NCBI GenBank assembly: GCA_016801885.1
Contig: CM028899.1
Location: 22,903,501 to 22,967,500, forward strand
Length of the DNA stretch: 64,000 nt
Direction of reading: 5' to 3'
DNA from: Toxotes chatareus
Taxonomy: Eukaryota; Chordata; Actinopteri; Toxotidae
This document shows, one piece after another, positions 24,401 through 34,189 of the stretch. Position 1 is the stretch's first letter, and every line of letters starts with the position of its first letter. The position numbers and the translations under genes were made by a program. A model generated the notes under the pieces. The model saw only the letters and a list, made by a program, of their open reading frames with translations. It ran no database searches and was not told the origin of the DNA.

Positions 24401-26940
24401 GAAGAACTAGACAATGCTGCATCAAATTTCACACAGTGCTCCATCACAAAATAGTATAGAATACAACACACATTAGAGATTCTGGATTTGGTTCCTCTTC
24501 CAGGCGTTTGATGAGTCTGCAGGAGGACAGAAACACAGGACAATGGAAATACAATGAGATCTGCATGGGGATGGGCCTGACGTGCGCCTTCCCTGGACTC
24601 ATCAACAACTACCACCAATATATCATCTCTTTTGCTGAGGATGAAGCTGGTAATGTATGAACACACACACACACACACACAACCGCAGTCCAACTTATCA
24701 GAAGTGTAGTGCTATTTGTTTAAGTACCAGAGTAAACCTCTGACACACATGTGCATGTGTGGATGTTGTGCTCGTTGGAGCTTGTTTCGAAGGTTATGTA
24801 ACCACTGTTTCTGCTGTGGCAGGTTTACGTAAGTTAGTCAACTATAACTGACAAGAAAATCTAATGTTAGACTAACTTACTATTAATAGTATCATCATGT
24901 AGAGAATATTAGCAGCAGTCAGCAAAAACATCTAGCTAAGTAGTATTAGATGATACCATGGGTGTAGTAGGTTGTTATAAATGTGGCAATAAGCGGTACA
25001 GGAGAATGAACACAAGTAGTTTGTGTTTTGAATGATTTCATTTACTTACTTGTGGCGAGCAAATGAAGCCTCACTGGAAACATCCATTCACAGTCAAGTT
25101 CATCTAACAGGCTGTGAAAACTGAGCACAGCAAACTTTCATCTCCAGTGCAAAGAAAGAAACAACAGAAGAGTGAAGGATGAATAAAGGATGTCTAGCTG
25201 CTTTTCATCTTTACTAGTTGAGGATATCTTGGTAGAAATAACCATTTCATTCACTGAGCTGCTCAAAGGCTTTGAGGGTGGAATGTTTTCTTACATGTTA
25301 TTCAATGCATGAGTTGACGTTGTCAGTCAATCAGTACACCTTAAATGCCAATATGTCAACTCTGACCATTCCGTTTGTTTTTATTGGCTCTTGCATGACA
25401 GACGCTTTAATGATGATGGAAATTTCAAGCACTTAAAAAACAAATGAATTTCAGCTGGATTATGATTAACTTTTCTTTCCTCACTTGGAGAAAACAAATA
25501 GTGGAGCATCGTTCCAGTGGGCTCTGGCAGCTATGCACCTACTGTGCCTGCAACATTCTTTCTACACGACCTGAAACTTGTGTAATGTCCTCTTGATGTA
25601 ATGTCTTTTTTTTCTTTCCATCAGGCGAGCTGTACTTCATGTCCACTGGAATACCGAGCGCCACTTCACCTTCAGGAGTCGTTTATAAATTGGTAGATCC
25701 CTCGAGGTGACTAATGAAATCGTTACATTGCTTTTTTCTTATTTCAGATTCATTACACAAAGAGAACTTGTGTAACATGCCATTTTCAGAAACATCTCAC
25801 TGTGAAGTGAGCATATACATTTGTTGGACATGGATATGTGAGACACAGATCTGTTCATAGTCAAACACAGGCATCTCAATCTACTCAGTGAGCTTGCGGG
25901 ATGTGTAGTATCATGATCATACTTGGCTTGGATGTGAGCTTAGCTGTGTGGGATAACTTTCTCAGTGTCTGTTTGGGTGAAGCGGTGTTGGCAGCAGTGT
26001 GAAAGGCCTGTCTCCCTAAATCTCTACAGCTCTTGGCTCTTTCTGTATTTCTATGGTTGTGTTGCCTAATTTATACTGTAGCTCATTTTAAATGTTCTTC
26101 ACCATAGCTGTGATTTAGACAGAAGTTAAAGACATTAAAACAAATAATAATTGTTTTATTATTCATGTCTTTTCCTGTTTTTCAGACGTGCTCCACCGAG
26201 ACAGTGTCACTATGACCCCCTTCCTGTCAGAGTAAAAAGTAATCTCATCAAGTTTGTTCCACAGGAAAGTGAGTCCACATCCAAAACACTTGACACTGAC
26301 TAAAACTAGTGAAATCTGTGTAAATAATTCTTTATATTCATATTTGGTCTTATGTTTTTCTGTTGCATTAGCATTGGTTGGCGTTGAGCAATCAAGCAAA
26401 AACAAGCCTGAGTCACAACCCACAGAATCATATGACTGGCTTCAAGAGCTCATTGACCGTCTAGGTGAACTAGGACCAGACCTGGCCACCCCTTTACCAG
26501 CCACAGCTACCACCAAACCACCCAGACATTCAAGGCGGAAAGGTCGGCGCAGAAAGGGAAAATCCAGAACAGAAACTGCACCTGAGATTCAGAATGGAAC
26601 GGTGAGGCTGGTAGGAGACGAACAAGGCCGTAGTGACCGTGGACGGGTGGAGATCTACATTAACAGGGATTGGGGCACAGTTTGTGACGACCTGTGGACC
26701 ACCAAGAATGCTGCGGTGGTTTGCCGGCAGCTAGGTTTCCAATATGCTCTGAAAGCAGCCAAGAACTCAGAGTTTGGTGAGGGGAAGGATTTGCAGATTC
26801 TTCTGGATGATGTTCAGTGTGAAGGGACTGAGTCCACCCTGCTGGATTGTAAACACGCCGGCATTGGGATACATAACTGTGCCCACTATGAAGATGCTGG
26901 GGTGATCTGTGGCAACTCGCACTACATTATAGAAATCTAA
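18110..26940 (+). CDS. hhipl1: hhipl1 gene, complete coding span (hedgehog-interacting-protein-like 1)
   Basis: Nine coding exons (18110-18403, 20205-20851, 21000-21143, 22092-22420, 23529-23655, 24504-24649, 25625-25706, 26186-26268, 26372-26940) sum to 2421 nt, giving 806 residues plus TAA, close to the human length of about 780. All junctions are GT-AG with compatible phases. The domain order is signal peptide (about 1-32), Cys-rich folate-receptor-like domain (about 33-195), six-bladed GSDH-like propeller (about 200-590), a basic Pro/Thr linker, then an SRCR domain (about 694-797) with six cysteines, the group A pattern. Known for the family: secreted, HHIP-related; human HHIPL1 is reported to interact with Sonic hedgehog and promote hedgehog signalling in vascular smooth muscle, at a coronary-disease locus. 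The frame is intact with no damaged motif. Teleost paralogy was not assessable. Confidence 0.96.
18404..20204 (+). other. hhipl1 intron 1
   Basis: This intron contains a fish interspersed repeat (about 19372-19690) with a (TTCAA)n start. The rest is AT-rich without recognised features. The acceptor at 20203-20204 is preceded by a pyrimidine-rich stretch. Confidence 0.85.
19372..19690 (-). repeat. Fish interspersed repeat with (TTCAA)n / AAGCACTTTACACTG end
   Basis: Sequence runs from TTCAATTCAATTCAATT through ATTTATATAGC and CTCAAAGCACTTTACACTG to GGCTGGGTGAAAGGAGG. The terminal tandem pentamer plus GCACTTTA reads, on the minus strand, as a retroposon tail (TAAAGTGC then AATTGAATTG). Related copies are at 28201-28345 (internal part) and 60650-60765 (tail, plus strand). 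Confidence 0.7.
20205..20851 (+). CDS. hhipl1: hhipl1 coding exon 2 (Cys-rich domain, start of propeller)
   Basis: This is the largest exon, 647 nt, phase 0 in and phase 2 out (GAG CG|GTAGGT). It encodes the remaining cysteines of the folate-receptor-like domain (ECSPYAAHLFD, PGLCHDYC, MDYCYPHLL, GCLQLCLEEVANG). The first propeller blade motifs follow: LRNPLAMVHANDGTHRFFVA and GDERGFLGLTFHPKYKYNG. Both are strongly conserved with human HHIPL1. Confidence 0.95.
21000..21143 (+). CDS. hhipl1: hhipl1 coding exon 3
   Basis: 144 nt between a CTTCCAG acceptor and an AA|GTAAGA donor. It encodes the conserved propeller segment ASNHNGGQLLFADDGYLYIF and TGDGGMAGDPFGKYGNAQ, typical of the glucose/sorbosone dehydrogenase fold of HHIP-like proteins. 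Confidence 0.95.
21144..22091 (+). other. hhipl1 intron 3
   Basis: Most of this intron is a sense-oriented LINE 3' fragment (21385-22067). The splice acceptor of exon 4 follows the LINE tail by only about 25 bp. Confidence 0.85.
21385..22067 (+). pseudogene. Non-LTR retrotransposon 3' end in hhipl1 intron 3
   Basis: The broken frame encodes a LINE ORF2 C-terminus: LQLVQNAAARLLTGTRKK, then SPVLASLHWLPVKYKIEFKV and SSSDQQLLAVPWSRLRGKGD. These are common in fish L2/CR1-group elements. A T-rich 3' UTR ends with AAATAAATTAGATTT and a GATTT tandem tail (about 22043-22067). It is heavily 5'-truncated and lies in the sense orientation of the gene. Confidence 0.8.
22092..22420 (+). CDS. hhipl1: hhipl1 coding exon 4
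   Basis: 329 nt, phase 2 in, phase 1 out at CTAG|GTAGGC. It encodes SALLGKVLRIDVDDN, GVRNMWRCSVDRGDP and FCGDVGQNKFEEIDII, core propeller blades conserved with human HHIPL1, and GRNYGWRAKEGFSCY. Confidence 0.95.
23529..23655 (+). CDS. hhipl1: hhipl1 coding exon 5
   Basis: 127 nt, phase 1 in, phase 2 out (AGC GG|GTAAGA). It encodes VLPIYAYPHKMGKSVTGGYV followed by YRGCEYPNLNGMYIFGDFMS, a highly conserved propeller stretch. Confidence 0.95.
24504..24649 (+). CDS. hhipl1: hhipl1 coding exon 6
   Basis: 146 nt starting after CTTCCAG. It encodes RLMSLQEDRNTGQWKYNEIC and the segment TCAFPGLINNYHQYIISFAE, and ends in phase 1 at GCTG|GTAATG. A CA microsatellite starts 10 bp inside the following intron. 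Confidence 0.95.
24660..24682. repeat. (CA)n microsatellite
   Basis: CA repeat 10 bp downstream of the exon 6 splice donor of hhipl1. Confidence 0.95.
25031..25150 (-). repeat. Unnamed interspersed repeat, copy 2
   Basis: This is the reverse complement of the repeat at 13959-14100: TGATTTCATTTACTTACTTG, then GCGAGCAAATGAAGCC and AGGCTGTGAAAACTGAGCAC. It lies in hhipl1 intron 6. Confidence 0.75.
25625..25706 (+). CDS. hhipl1: hhipl1 coding exon 7
   Basis: 82 nt between a TTTCCATCAG acceptor and a TCG AG|GTGACT donor. It encodes ELYFMSTGIPSATSPSGVVY and KLVDPS, the end of the propeller, matching ELYFMSTG and GVVYK of human HHIPL1. Confidence 0.93.
26186..26268 (+). CDS. hhipl1: hhipl1 coding exon 8
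   Basis: 83 nt, starting after TTTTTCAG and ending at GAAA|GTGAGT. It encodes RRAPPRQCHYDPLPVRVKSN and LIKFVPQE, the linker after the propeller with one conserved Cys. Confidence 0.9.
26372..26940 (+). CDS. hhipl1: hhipl1 coding exon 9 (linker, SRCR domain, stop)
   Basis: 569 nt including TAA. The first part is a low-complexity Pro/Thr stretch and a basic cluster (RRKGRRRKGKSR), probably an extracellular heparin-type or furin-like basic patch. The SRCR domain follows, with the six group A cysteines in GTVCDDLW, VVCRQLGF, DVQCEG, LLDCKHAG, HNCAHYEDAG and VICG. The terminus is NSHYIIEI. The acceptor AG is 26370-26371. Confidence 0.94.
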
Positions 26941-27570
26941 AAGTGTGACTAAAGTGAAATCAGAGCTAATTATCATTAAATCAACCTGACAACAAACAGA
27001 CATTTCAGCAGCTACAATGGAGTTGAATAGCATAAATGTGGTCTAAAATGGCTGTATTTTGTTGTCCATCACAATAAAAAGGAAAAGGGAGAAATCATTT
27101 AGTGCAAGTGCAGTGCAGCCACAATACAGTGTGCTTTGATTAAGGTGCATGGTACATTTTTTATTCATATAAGACTGCAAAAAGTTAAGGAAATTTCTAA
27201 AGCAGGAGGTGATGTTGGTTGACAATCCTTTCATCAGAGCATTCCAGTTATAACTGATAACCTAACAGCTGAAACATTGTTGTGATGTCCAACACTAACT
27301 TTATCCAAGCTTTTTCCTTCACTAATGTCTTCTACTTGTGGGCAGTGGCACTTTGCTAATTTTACTCAGTGGTAAACCTTTTTATGAGACTGGATTTTTG
27401 AGTTTTCAGTACAGACTTGAATGCTTAATTTGAACGTGTTTGGCTTCTCAGTGACTAACATATTTGACAAGTGTCTGAATGTCAATTTCCTAATGTATTG
27501 AATGTATGGTTGTATCCTAATGGTGCCATTTTGGTACATGATTTAAATAAAAGCTTTCTAGTCTCTCCTG
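26941..27570 (+). terminator. hhipl1 3' UTR with polyadenylation signals
   Basis: Two canonical AATAAA hexamers, at 27073-27078 and 27546-27551, offer a short (about 150 nt) and a long (about 630 nt) 3' UTR. The second has a downstream T-rich stretch. Which is used cannot be told from sequence. Confidence 0.65.
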
Positions 27571-27782
27571 GCTTTCTCTCACACTTAGATAAACAGGTAA
27601 GTCTGATGTAACTGGACATGAGACATGAGATCTAAAATGAAAACTTTATCCCATGTATTGAAAAGAAGACAAGCTAACTCACGAGCTAACTCGTTGCCGA
27701 AATTTAAGGACGAGTTGGCGACACTCCTGTTTGCCTTACTGTTGTCAGGTGTTAAATTCCTGTAGAAATAAACCGTAGTACT

Positions 27783-27855
27783 GGCTCCATAGCTCAGTGG
27801 TTAGAGCACTGGTCTTGTAAACCAGGGGTCGCGAGTTCGATCCTCGCTGGGGCCT
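27783..27855 (+). tRNA. tRNA-Thr (anticodon TGT)
   Basis: A 73-nt cloverleaf: acceptor stem GGCTCCA/TGGGGCC, D arm GCTCAGTGGTTAGAGC, anticodon arm CTGGT-CTTGTAA-ACCAG with TGT at 27816-27818, T arm GCGAG-TTCGATC-CTCGC, discriminator T. Box A and box B sequences are intact. A T9 run starts at about 27866, a good Pol III terminator. There is no intron and no encoded CCA, as expected for a eukaryotic nuclear tRNA. It lies about 840 bp downstream of the hhipl1 stop codon. Confidence 0.97.
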
Positions 27856-28200
27856 TTCGATTGGCTTTTTTTTTCCTTCCCCAATTTTTGAGTTCCTCCT
27901 CACCGTGTAACATATTTCATATTGGTTTTTGTTGGAATTGTAGAAGATATGAACTGTACTCTGCTAAAACAAATGGTTAGCACACACGCCTATATGAAGT
28001 ACAGTAAAATAAACAAACGCAGCTGACACCCTGTGGACTTTAACAGAATTGCATTAAGTGAAGCGGTAATCTAATTCTAACTAACTGGCGGTGTGGGAGA
28101 GTAACGGCGTTGCATATTCAGAATACAAATTATGAGTAATTAGTAAAAGTATTCCATTACAGTTACAGTTAGTAAATTGGTCGCTAGGAAACATCATTAG

Positions 28201-28345
28201 TGGGCTGGGTGAAAGGAGGAAAAGGAGGAAGATAGGACAGCTAGGAATGGAGGAGAGGAGGAGAAGGACATGCAGCATAATACAAACAGGGTTGGCAATG
28301 GACAATGTTAGAGGGTCAGCATTTAGATTACAGTTAGTGAACAGT
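28201..28345. repeat. Internal fragment of the 19372-19690 repeat family
   Basis: GGCTGGGTGAAAGGAGGAAA, then GACAGCTAGGAATGGAGGAG and CATGCAGCAT, repeat the sequence at about 19562-19690 nearly base for base. Confidence 0.75.
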
Positions 28346-29212
28346 TAGTGTAATGTGTGCTCAGCAGATTACAGTTATGATAATAGTATGGTAATTATTT
28401 ACATTACAGACTGCATAGAATATTAATCCAATATTTATCTATAGCAGAATGGAACATTAAACGTGTTAGAAATGGATCATTGTAAACAATAAACAGCAGC
28501 AGGTGGGTGGAGCCAGGACCATAGAACATGCAGCTCCGGAGCCAGAGATACCTGCAGAAACGTACAGAGAAAGAGAGACCAAAGAGAAACAAGCACAGGA
28601 CTACGGGACAGAGAGGACACAGAGTTAATGACATGTAATAAAGGCTAATAAATGTGAGAGTGGGTCTGAGGAGAGAAAGAGAGAGAAGACGAAGTGCGCA
28701 GAAGATCATAAGATGTCCCCCAGCAGCCTGGACCTATAGTGACATTTGCATGATTTAATAAACCTGTACAGCTGATGTTAACCTAAGGAGACAATATTAT
28801 CCCTGTCCAATGAAAAAAATGTTTGTGTTATATGGAAGCAATGCCTTAAAGTAAGATATAGTGTATGTCTAATTTAAGTTGTAAATAATATAGTCATTGT
28901 GAGGTTATTAGTTTTCCTTCTCATCCTACGACACATCTATCTCAGTCAGCAGACTATGCTCTGTTGAATTGCACAGCAAAAATATATTTGCAAACTTTCA
29001 CAAAGCAAGCTGGGGAACGGTGCAAGAGGAAGACGTCACTGTGATACAGTGATTAACATGACAGGGTTGGAAGTAGAGACTAGATTGACGCAGCAGTCAC
29101 ACTTTCCTACTGTTCATTAGCGATTTCTGAACCGTAGGCTCTAAGTTGCTATTCGAAATAAAAGGAGAAACACATCAATCATTTTCACACTGATGGCTTT
29201 AACCTGTATTGT
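28346..29212. other. Intergenic, no feature recognised
   Basis: No coding frame, RNA gene or named repeat was identified. The right end is the left breakpoint of the 6.2-kb tandem duplication. Confidence 0.5.
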
Positions 29213-29659
29213 GCAATTATTCTTTCTACAGCTTGTCTCAATTGTCTTGCTTGCTTGATCCATAGAAAAGCCTTTTTAGCTCAACCACTAAAGGATTCAT
29301 GACGAGTATTCACATTTATCTGTGTAAAAGGATTGGAAAAGTGTTCCATGACAGCACAACAGACCAATGAATATTTCTCATTCCTCACTACTAATTCAAT
29401 CTAAATCAATTCAGTTGAGAAATACTCAAGAAAATTGCTGTGAAAGATAAAATGTACCACTTAGGCCCATGTGCTGTGGGTGAGACATCACAAACAAATG
29501 CTACCAACCTGTGAATCAGACATCTATTGTCCCGTACAGCCACTCAGTGTGGCTACTGAAGGCTCAAGTGGTGACCATATACAGTATATATAGCTCATTT
29601 AACAAGAAACACACTCAGAGGACCTAATTAAAGAGCAATCAGGTGAAGCTGTACCATTT

Positions 29660-29735
29660 CTATTTCATTTGCTATAATTTCGTTGTATTCTGGTACAATG
29701 ACAATAAAGGCTTCTGATTCTGATTCTAATTGTCT
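29660..29735 (+). mobile_element. LINE 3' tail (in unit A; repeated in unit B)
   Basis: TTTCGTTGTATTCTGGTACA, ATGACAATAAAGGC and the tail TTCTGATTCTGATTC form a typical retroposon end. The counterpart in unit B is at about 35873-35940. Confidence 0.6.
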
Positions 29736-30299
29736 CCCAGGGGTCTAAGGGTCATGAACTAAAAGAGGAGAGTAGGAAATTAAGTGGGACTATACTGTAG
29801 ACTATATGGGTAAAGATAAAGGTAGGTTAAAAAAAAAAAAGTACTTTGAGGAACATTTGCAGTTTGAGTGTAAGAGATCACATGCAATGTCTAAATCTAA
29901 ATTTAGAGTTTGAAAAAAACTGACAGCACTACATGCAGCTATATTTTTGGAATAAATGTAATCAGAATTATACTACATTAACATGTAATTGAATGTGCTA
30001 AATGATGTTCATAGCCAACATATTTTTAAAAATGTGCTAATATCTGAATATCTCAGCTGAATATCTCAGCAAAATGCTCACTGTCAATAGTTTCTTTTTG
30101 TTTGCTTGTTTTTTCCTTACAAATTTAGCTCATAGCACTTCAGGCATTGTTAAATGAGTAGTTGCGAATTTTGGGAATCGAGCTTATTTGTTTTTTTTCT
30201 GGGAGTATGAAGATCATATGCTAGGTGCATACGGAGCCAAAGCCAGCAGCCAGAGAACTTATGTTAGCATAAAGACAGGAAACATAGGGTAAACAGCTA

Positions 30300-30400
30300 T
30301 ATATATATACACATACATACATATACTCATATGTATGTATGTATGTATATATATATATACATACATATATGTGTATGTGTGTGTGTATATATACATATAT
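30300..30400. repeat. TA/CATA/TG-rich simple repeat (unit A)
   Basis: Mixed TA, CATA and TGTA microsatellite with internal self-complementarity. The unit B equivalent at about 36511-36612 differs in repeat number. Confidence 0.85.
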
Positions 30401-30479
30401 ATAATTGATTGGTTTGTTTTTATGCTATTTTTATTGGTTTGATTTTACATTATTTTATTAAGTTGTATTTATGTAGTGT

Positions 30480-30600
30480 TATTTTAATTATCTTATTTTT
30501 ATTTTTATCTCATGGCACTCTGCAATTTTATTGTAAAGCATTTTGTGATCTTTTATCTGTGAAAAGTTCTATATAAATAAAGTTTACTTACTTACTTACA
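30480..30600 (+). mobile_element. LINE 3' UTR and tail (unit A; unit B copy about 36690-36810)
   Basis: TAAAGCATTTTGTGATC, then AAAGTTCTATATAAATAAAG and the TTAC tandem tail (CTTACTTACTTACATTG) are the 3' end of a fish non-LTR element. Confidence 0.6.
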
Positions 30601-31554
30601 TTGTCATGCACACGCGCAGATTCATGTGGAAACTGTAACTTCCGCACTGGAAAATGACTTCCACTCTCTTTTCTACCAAAGCATTAAGAGGTAGCAGTAG
30701 CAAGTAAATGCAAATTAAACTGATTTATCATCTCAGATCAGTATAAGTTGTTCTATTAATCACCTTGGTCAATATCGCCTTCCTCTTCTAGTAAGCTAGT
30801 TACTGGGACATGCTCATGATTGCACCTATAATGTCAGAGCAGACAAACACATTGTTTAATTCATTTCATACACTAACTATGGTGGTTTGGAAAGGTTAAA
30901 AAAAAAAGACATCAACTTCCAGATGCTTTAGATAACAAATACTAAAGTGCTGTGTACACTGATGTGATATGAGGAGAAATCCAGGGCTTGAGAGCTTGTT
31001 TGGGAGAGGTGTTTAGCAGACGGTCAAATACAATAGCCTACTAGTTGATTTATTACCCTATGATGACATAAACTATGGCATGAGACTGTAATATAAGAAA
31101 TAATGTGATACAATAAAATATGATTACATAACAATACAAATCAATGCATACAATATTATACAATGCAGCAAAAACCATTATATTATGTGTGAGCCTGGGT
31201 TCAAAGTCAAAGACAAAAACTAAGAAAGGGTGTAATGGCAGGCTGAGCTGTGCTAAAGATGAGCTGCTTCCTCTCACTACTTTCCATGTATACACAGGCT
31301 GTGATGCTGAAGAAGACTGATGCCACTGGGGAGTCTACAGTGCCTGCCTCACGCTGTTCTCCCCTCACCACGTATGCTCTCCCTTCACTCTGCTATGATC
31401 CTCCCAGACCCTCCAAGCAGGACCCTCCATCACCAGCCCAGCAAGACCTTTTCCCTGCACGCTGTATGATGCAATAAATGACCCGCTGAGGGTTCTGTGT
31501 GTTGGGCAAACAATGTGCTCTGAGTGTTTTACTGGTGTGATCCCATGCTATGGC

Positions 31555-31720
31555 AATACAAGATAACACTATATGATATGGCAGAGGTCACTAACAGGCG
31601 GACCGCGGTCCGGGTGCGGACCGTGGGGCGAGTGAGCGGGAGACAGGGAGAGGCAATGGCCCTGACAACATTCCAGCCCAGATTTAAAGAAGTTAGGGCT
31701 CAGTTCTCTCACTGAACAAC
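31555..31720 (+). mobile_element. hAT-like terminal fragment (unit A; unit B copy about 37770-37930)
   Basis: CAGAGGTCACTAACAGGCGG followed by ACCGCGGTCCGGGTGCGGAC resembles the 5' terminus of a vertebrate hAT family. It is a GC-rich island in AT-rich DNA. No transposase or opposite end was identified. Confidence 0.4.
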
Positions 31721-32127
31721 AGAAAGTGGGGGCATAATATATAAGAGGGGAAGAGAGAGAAACTGTAAAACTGTTCAGTTGTTAAGATGTGTTTATATTA
31801 ATTTATTCTAAAAATTTGTTGAGACAGTTAACAAAGGAAAAAGGGAAACTCAAGCTGCTATTTTATTTTTCTAAAATTAATCACTTTATTTGATTATTTA
31901 TTTATTTTGCACAACATTATTTTATTTATTTTCTCAATTAAATTTTTAAATGCAGCCTTAACCCAATGAGAGAAAAACATTATTATTATTATTTTCATAC
32001 TATTATATGTATATGTATATACACCACAACTTAAGTGACAAATATTTTTGAATTGTACTTTGTTTAATTTAACAGTCAGTTGCAGATGTTGATACAACTA
32101 TGAGGCTACTTATACATGTTTATTTAT

Positions 32128-32130
<3 letters not shown>

Positions 32131-32211
<81 letters not shown>

Positions 32212-32214
32212 TTT

Positions 32215-32259
<45 letters not shown>
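32131..32259. repeat. Imperfect palindrome (TA)n(TG)n...(CA)n(TA)n (unit A)
   Basis: About 32 TA units run into TG repeats, then a short T-rich spacer, CA repeats and TA repeats again. The two halves are reverse complements, so one strand can fold on itself. Unit B has the same structure at about 38345-38473 with different lengths. Confidence 0.95.
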
Positions 32260-32606
32260 GAGGTGTACAATATAAGATTATTTGAAGTTGATACAGGTAA
32301 TTATGTGTCATATAAAAGATAAAATGTAAAACATTACATGTAACACAAAACATGACAGTTAATATAGATTAGAGCACTGGTAGAATACATCAGTAATCAA
32401 TACATATCTTATAATCATACATTACACAACATATAATACTGTATGATTGAATGTTTTACAGTATGTAAGGACACAACAGAAAACAATGAAGCACATGATA
32501 TGACAAAGTATGATTTTTAGTTGAATTTATGAGACAAATAATTTTAATGAACATTTATACTGATCGGATCCAAGATAAATAGATTTAAATTCTGCATGTT
32601 TTAAGT

Positions 32607-32796
32607 CAGAGGTGTCCAAACTGCTCCACAAAGGGCCGTGTGGATTTTGTTCCAACCAAGCAGCAGCACACCAGACTTGACTCATAACTGATCTCAGTCT
32701 TCAGACAGTTGAATTGGTCAAACTGTGTGCTCTTCATTGGTTGGAACAAAAACCTGCAGCCACACGGCCCTTTGTGGAACAGTTTGGACACCTCTG
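32607..32796. mobile_element. Palindromic hAT-type MITE (unit A)
   Basis: The 190-bp element has terminal inverted repeats starting CAGAGGTGTCCAAACTG and ending CAGTTTGGACACCTCTG. The inversion extends inward over CCACAAAGGGCC. It is flanked on both sides by the 8-bp direct repeat TTTTAAGT (32599-32606 and 32797-32804), the size used by hAT transposases. It has no coding capacity; the open frames over it are by-products. Confidence 0.92.
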
Positions 32797-34189
32797 TTTT
32801 AAGTGATTCTGTCAGTTCTCCCTTACCTGCAGCACAGATCCACCAGTCCTGCTCTACAAGTCGCTTACTGACAGGAAACATTGTCACTGTGTTTAGCTGT
32901 AACGCCTGCAACGCCTTATGTTCTGATTTCATGAAATCAGAAAACGTGAGTTTTCACCCCTGTTGTTCACATGCATGTAAGTCTGGTGACAGAAGTAAAA
33001 GTAATTTCATACCAATTGGTCCATTCACACAGGACCAAATTCTTGCCCACTACTGCAGGATCTCATATTCGATTAACATTGAAGATGACAGATACATGGC
33101 CTGAGCTGAAATTGGGAAGTCATCCTTAGAGGAGGGAAATGTTTGCAGCTCATTTGTAATGTGACTGTGTCTCTGGATTTACAGTGTTTAGTATGTTGGG
33201 GAGCAGGCTGATTTTTTTTGGTGGTTGCACTTACAGACTGATAACCTGAAAGTGCAGCATATAGCCTTACATGAAGCTAGGGCTATGCCATGTCTTTGCA
33301 TCTGTGTCTGTAAGTAAAAGATTCTAAAATGTCATTATTAAGTTTCAAAGGTGTAAGGATCAATAGAGAGAGGCTACTGTGCCTCAATTACATGCCTCCT
33401 TTATTTTTTTTTATTAATTCCTTTGAATGATGGATCTTGTTTTAAATGTTAGAGCTGCAAAGTCTCAGTTTAATCCTCTGGTACTCAGGGTTTGGCATTT
33501 AAGAAGATAATTCTAACTTCAGTCTTATTATCAAGTAGTTCTGCTTTTTGAATTGGAAAACAATTCAGGTTATCTATAAATGACATAGTCCAGTTTGAGT
33601 TTCAGAAGACTCTAAAGGCCACAGTATAATTGAAACAACAAAGGGGCCGACCAAACTGTTGTTAATCTGAAATCCATCTCTGGTTTCAAATGCATCAGAT
33701 GAAAGGGCAACTCCTGCCTTCACCACCACAGTTAAAAAGGCTCAGGGAGACTGTTTTTTAATAGCTTTTTTGTCCTTTGTGCTCCTACTGGATTTGACAG
33801 GAACATTTGCCAGCAAACATCACAGAAACAGTCAGCACTGAGAAGTGCTCCACACAGTTTCGTTTTTGAAGTTCACTTTTTTGCTAAAATGTCACTATTA
33901 CTCCACACGTGATTGGACACTGAGACTTTTAATTTTTCTGGCCTTTAATAAAATGAATGCTGGGTTAAACCAAAATAAATAAATAAATAAAATGTATGGC
34001 TTTTAGCCTCTGATACTTCAAGTTGTTTGGCCTTGGAGGACACAAAATGTTTCACAAGTTTGGCAAGTTATGACAGATTCCCAAATCTATTTATCTGAAG
34101 ATGACAAATGGAAAGTGTCAACATAGTTAATGAGGAAAGAATGCTGACCTTAATACATTTTTGAGATGCAACCATGATAACAAATGATG

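Larger units (their letters stand above)
22421..26185 (+). other. hhipl1 introns 4 to 7 (between the listed exons 5, 6 and 7)
   Basis: The stretches 22421-23528, 23656-24503, 24650-25624 and 25707-26185 are introns. They hold a (CA)n microsatellite right after the exon 6 donor (24660-24682) and copy 2 of an unnamed repeat (about 25031-25150). Nothing else is recognised. Confidence 0.85.

Noticed and set aside
26254..26371. An ATG upstream of hhipl1 exon 9 as a separate start of a 228-codon SRCR protein
   Set aside because: The N-terminal part is intron 8 sequence read in frame by chance; splice sites at 26269 and 26371 join exon 8 to exon 9 with the right phase.
30300..30400. AT-rich simple repeats as a replication origin or centromeric array
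   Set aside because: Ordinary microsatellites; no higher-order repeat or other evidence.
31250..31715. Plus-strand open frames of 75 and 63 codons, present in both units
   Set aside because: No recognisable motif; identity between units follows from the duplication, not from coding constraint, and the second lies in a hAT-like fragment.
32606..33104. Open frames of 108-131 codons on both strands, repeated at 38741-39341
   Set aside because: They run through the arms of the palindromic MITE, which yields matching frames on both strands, and have no domain.
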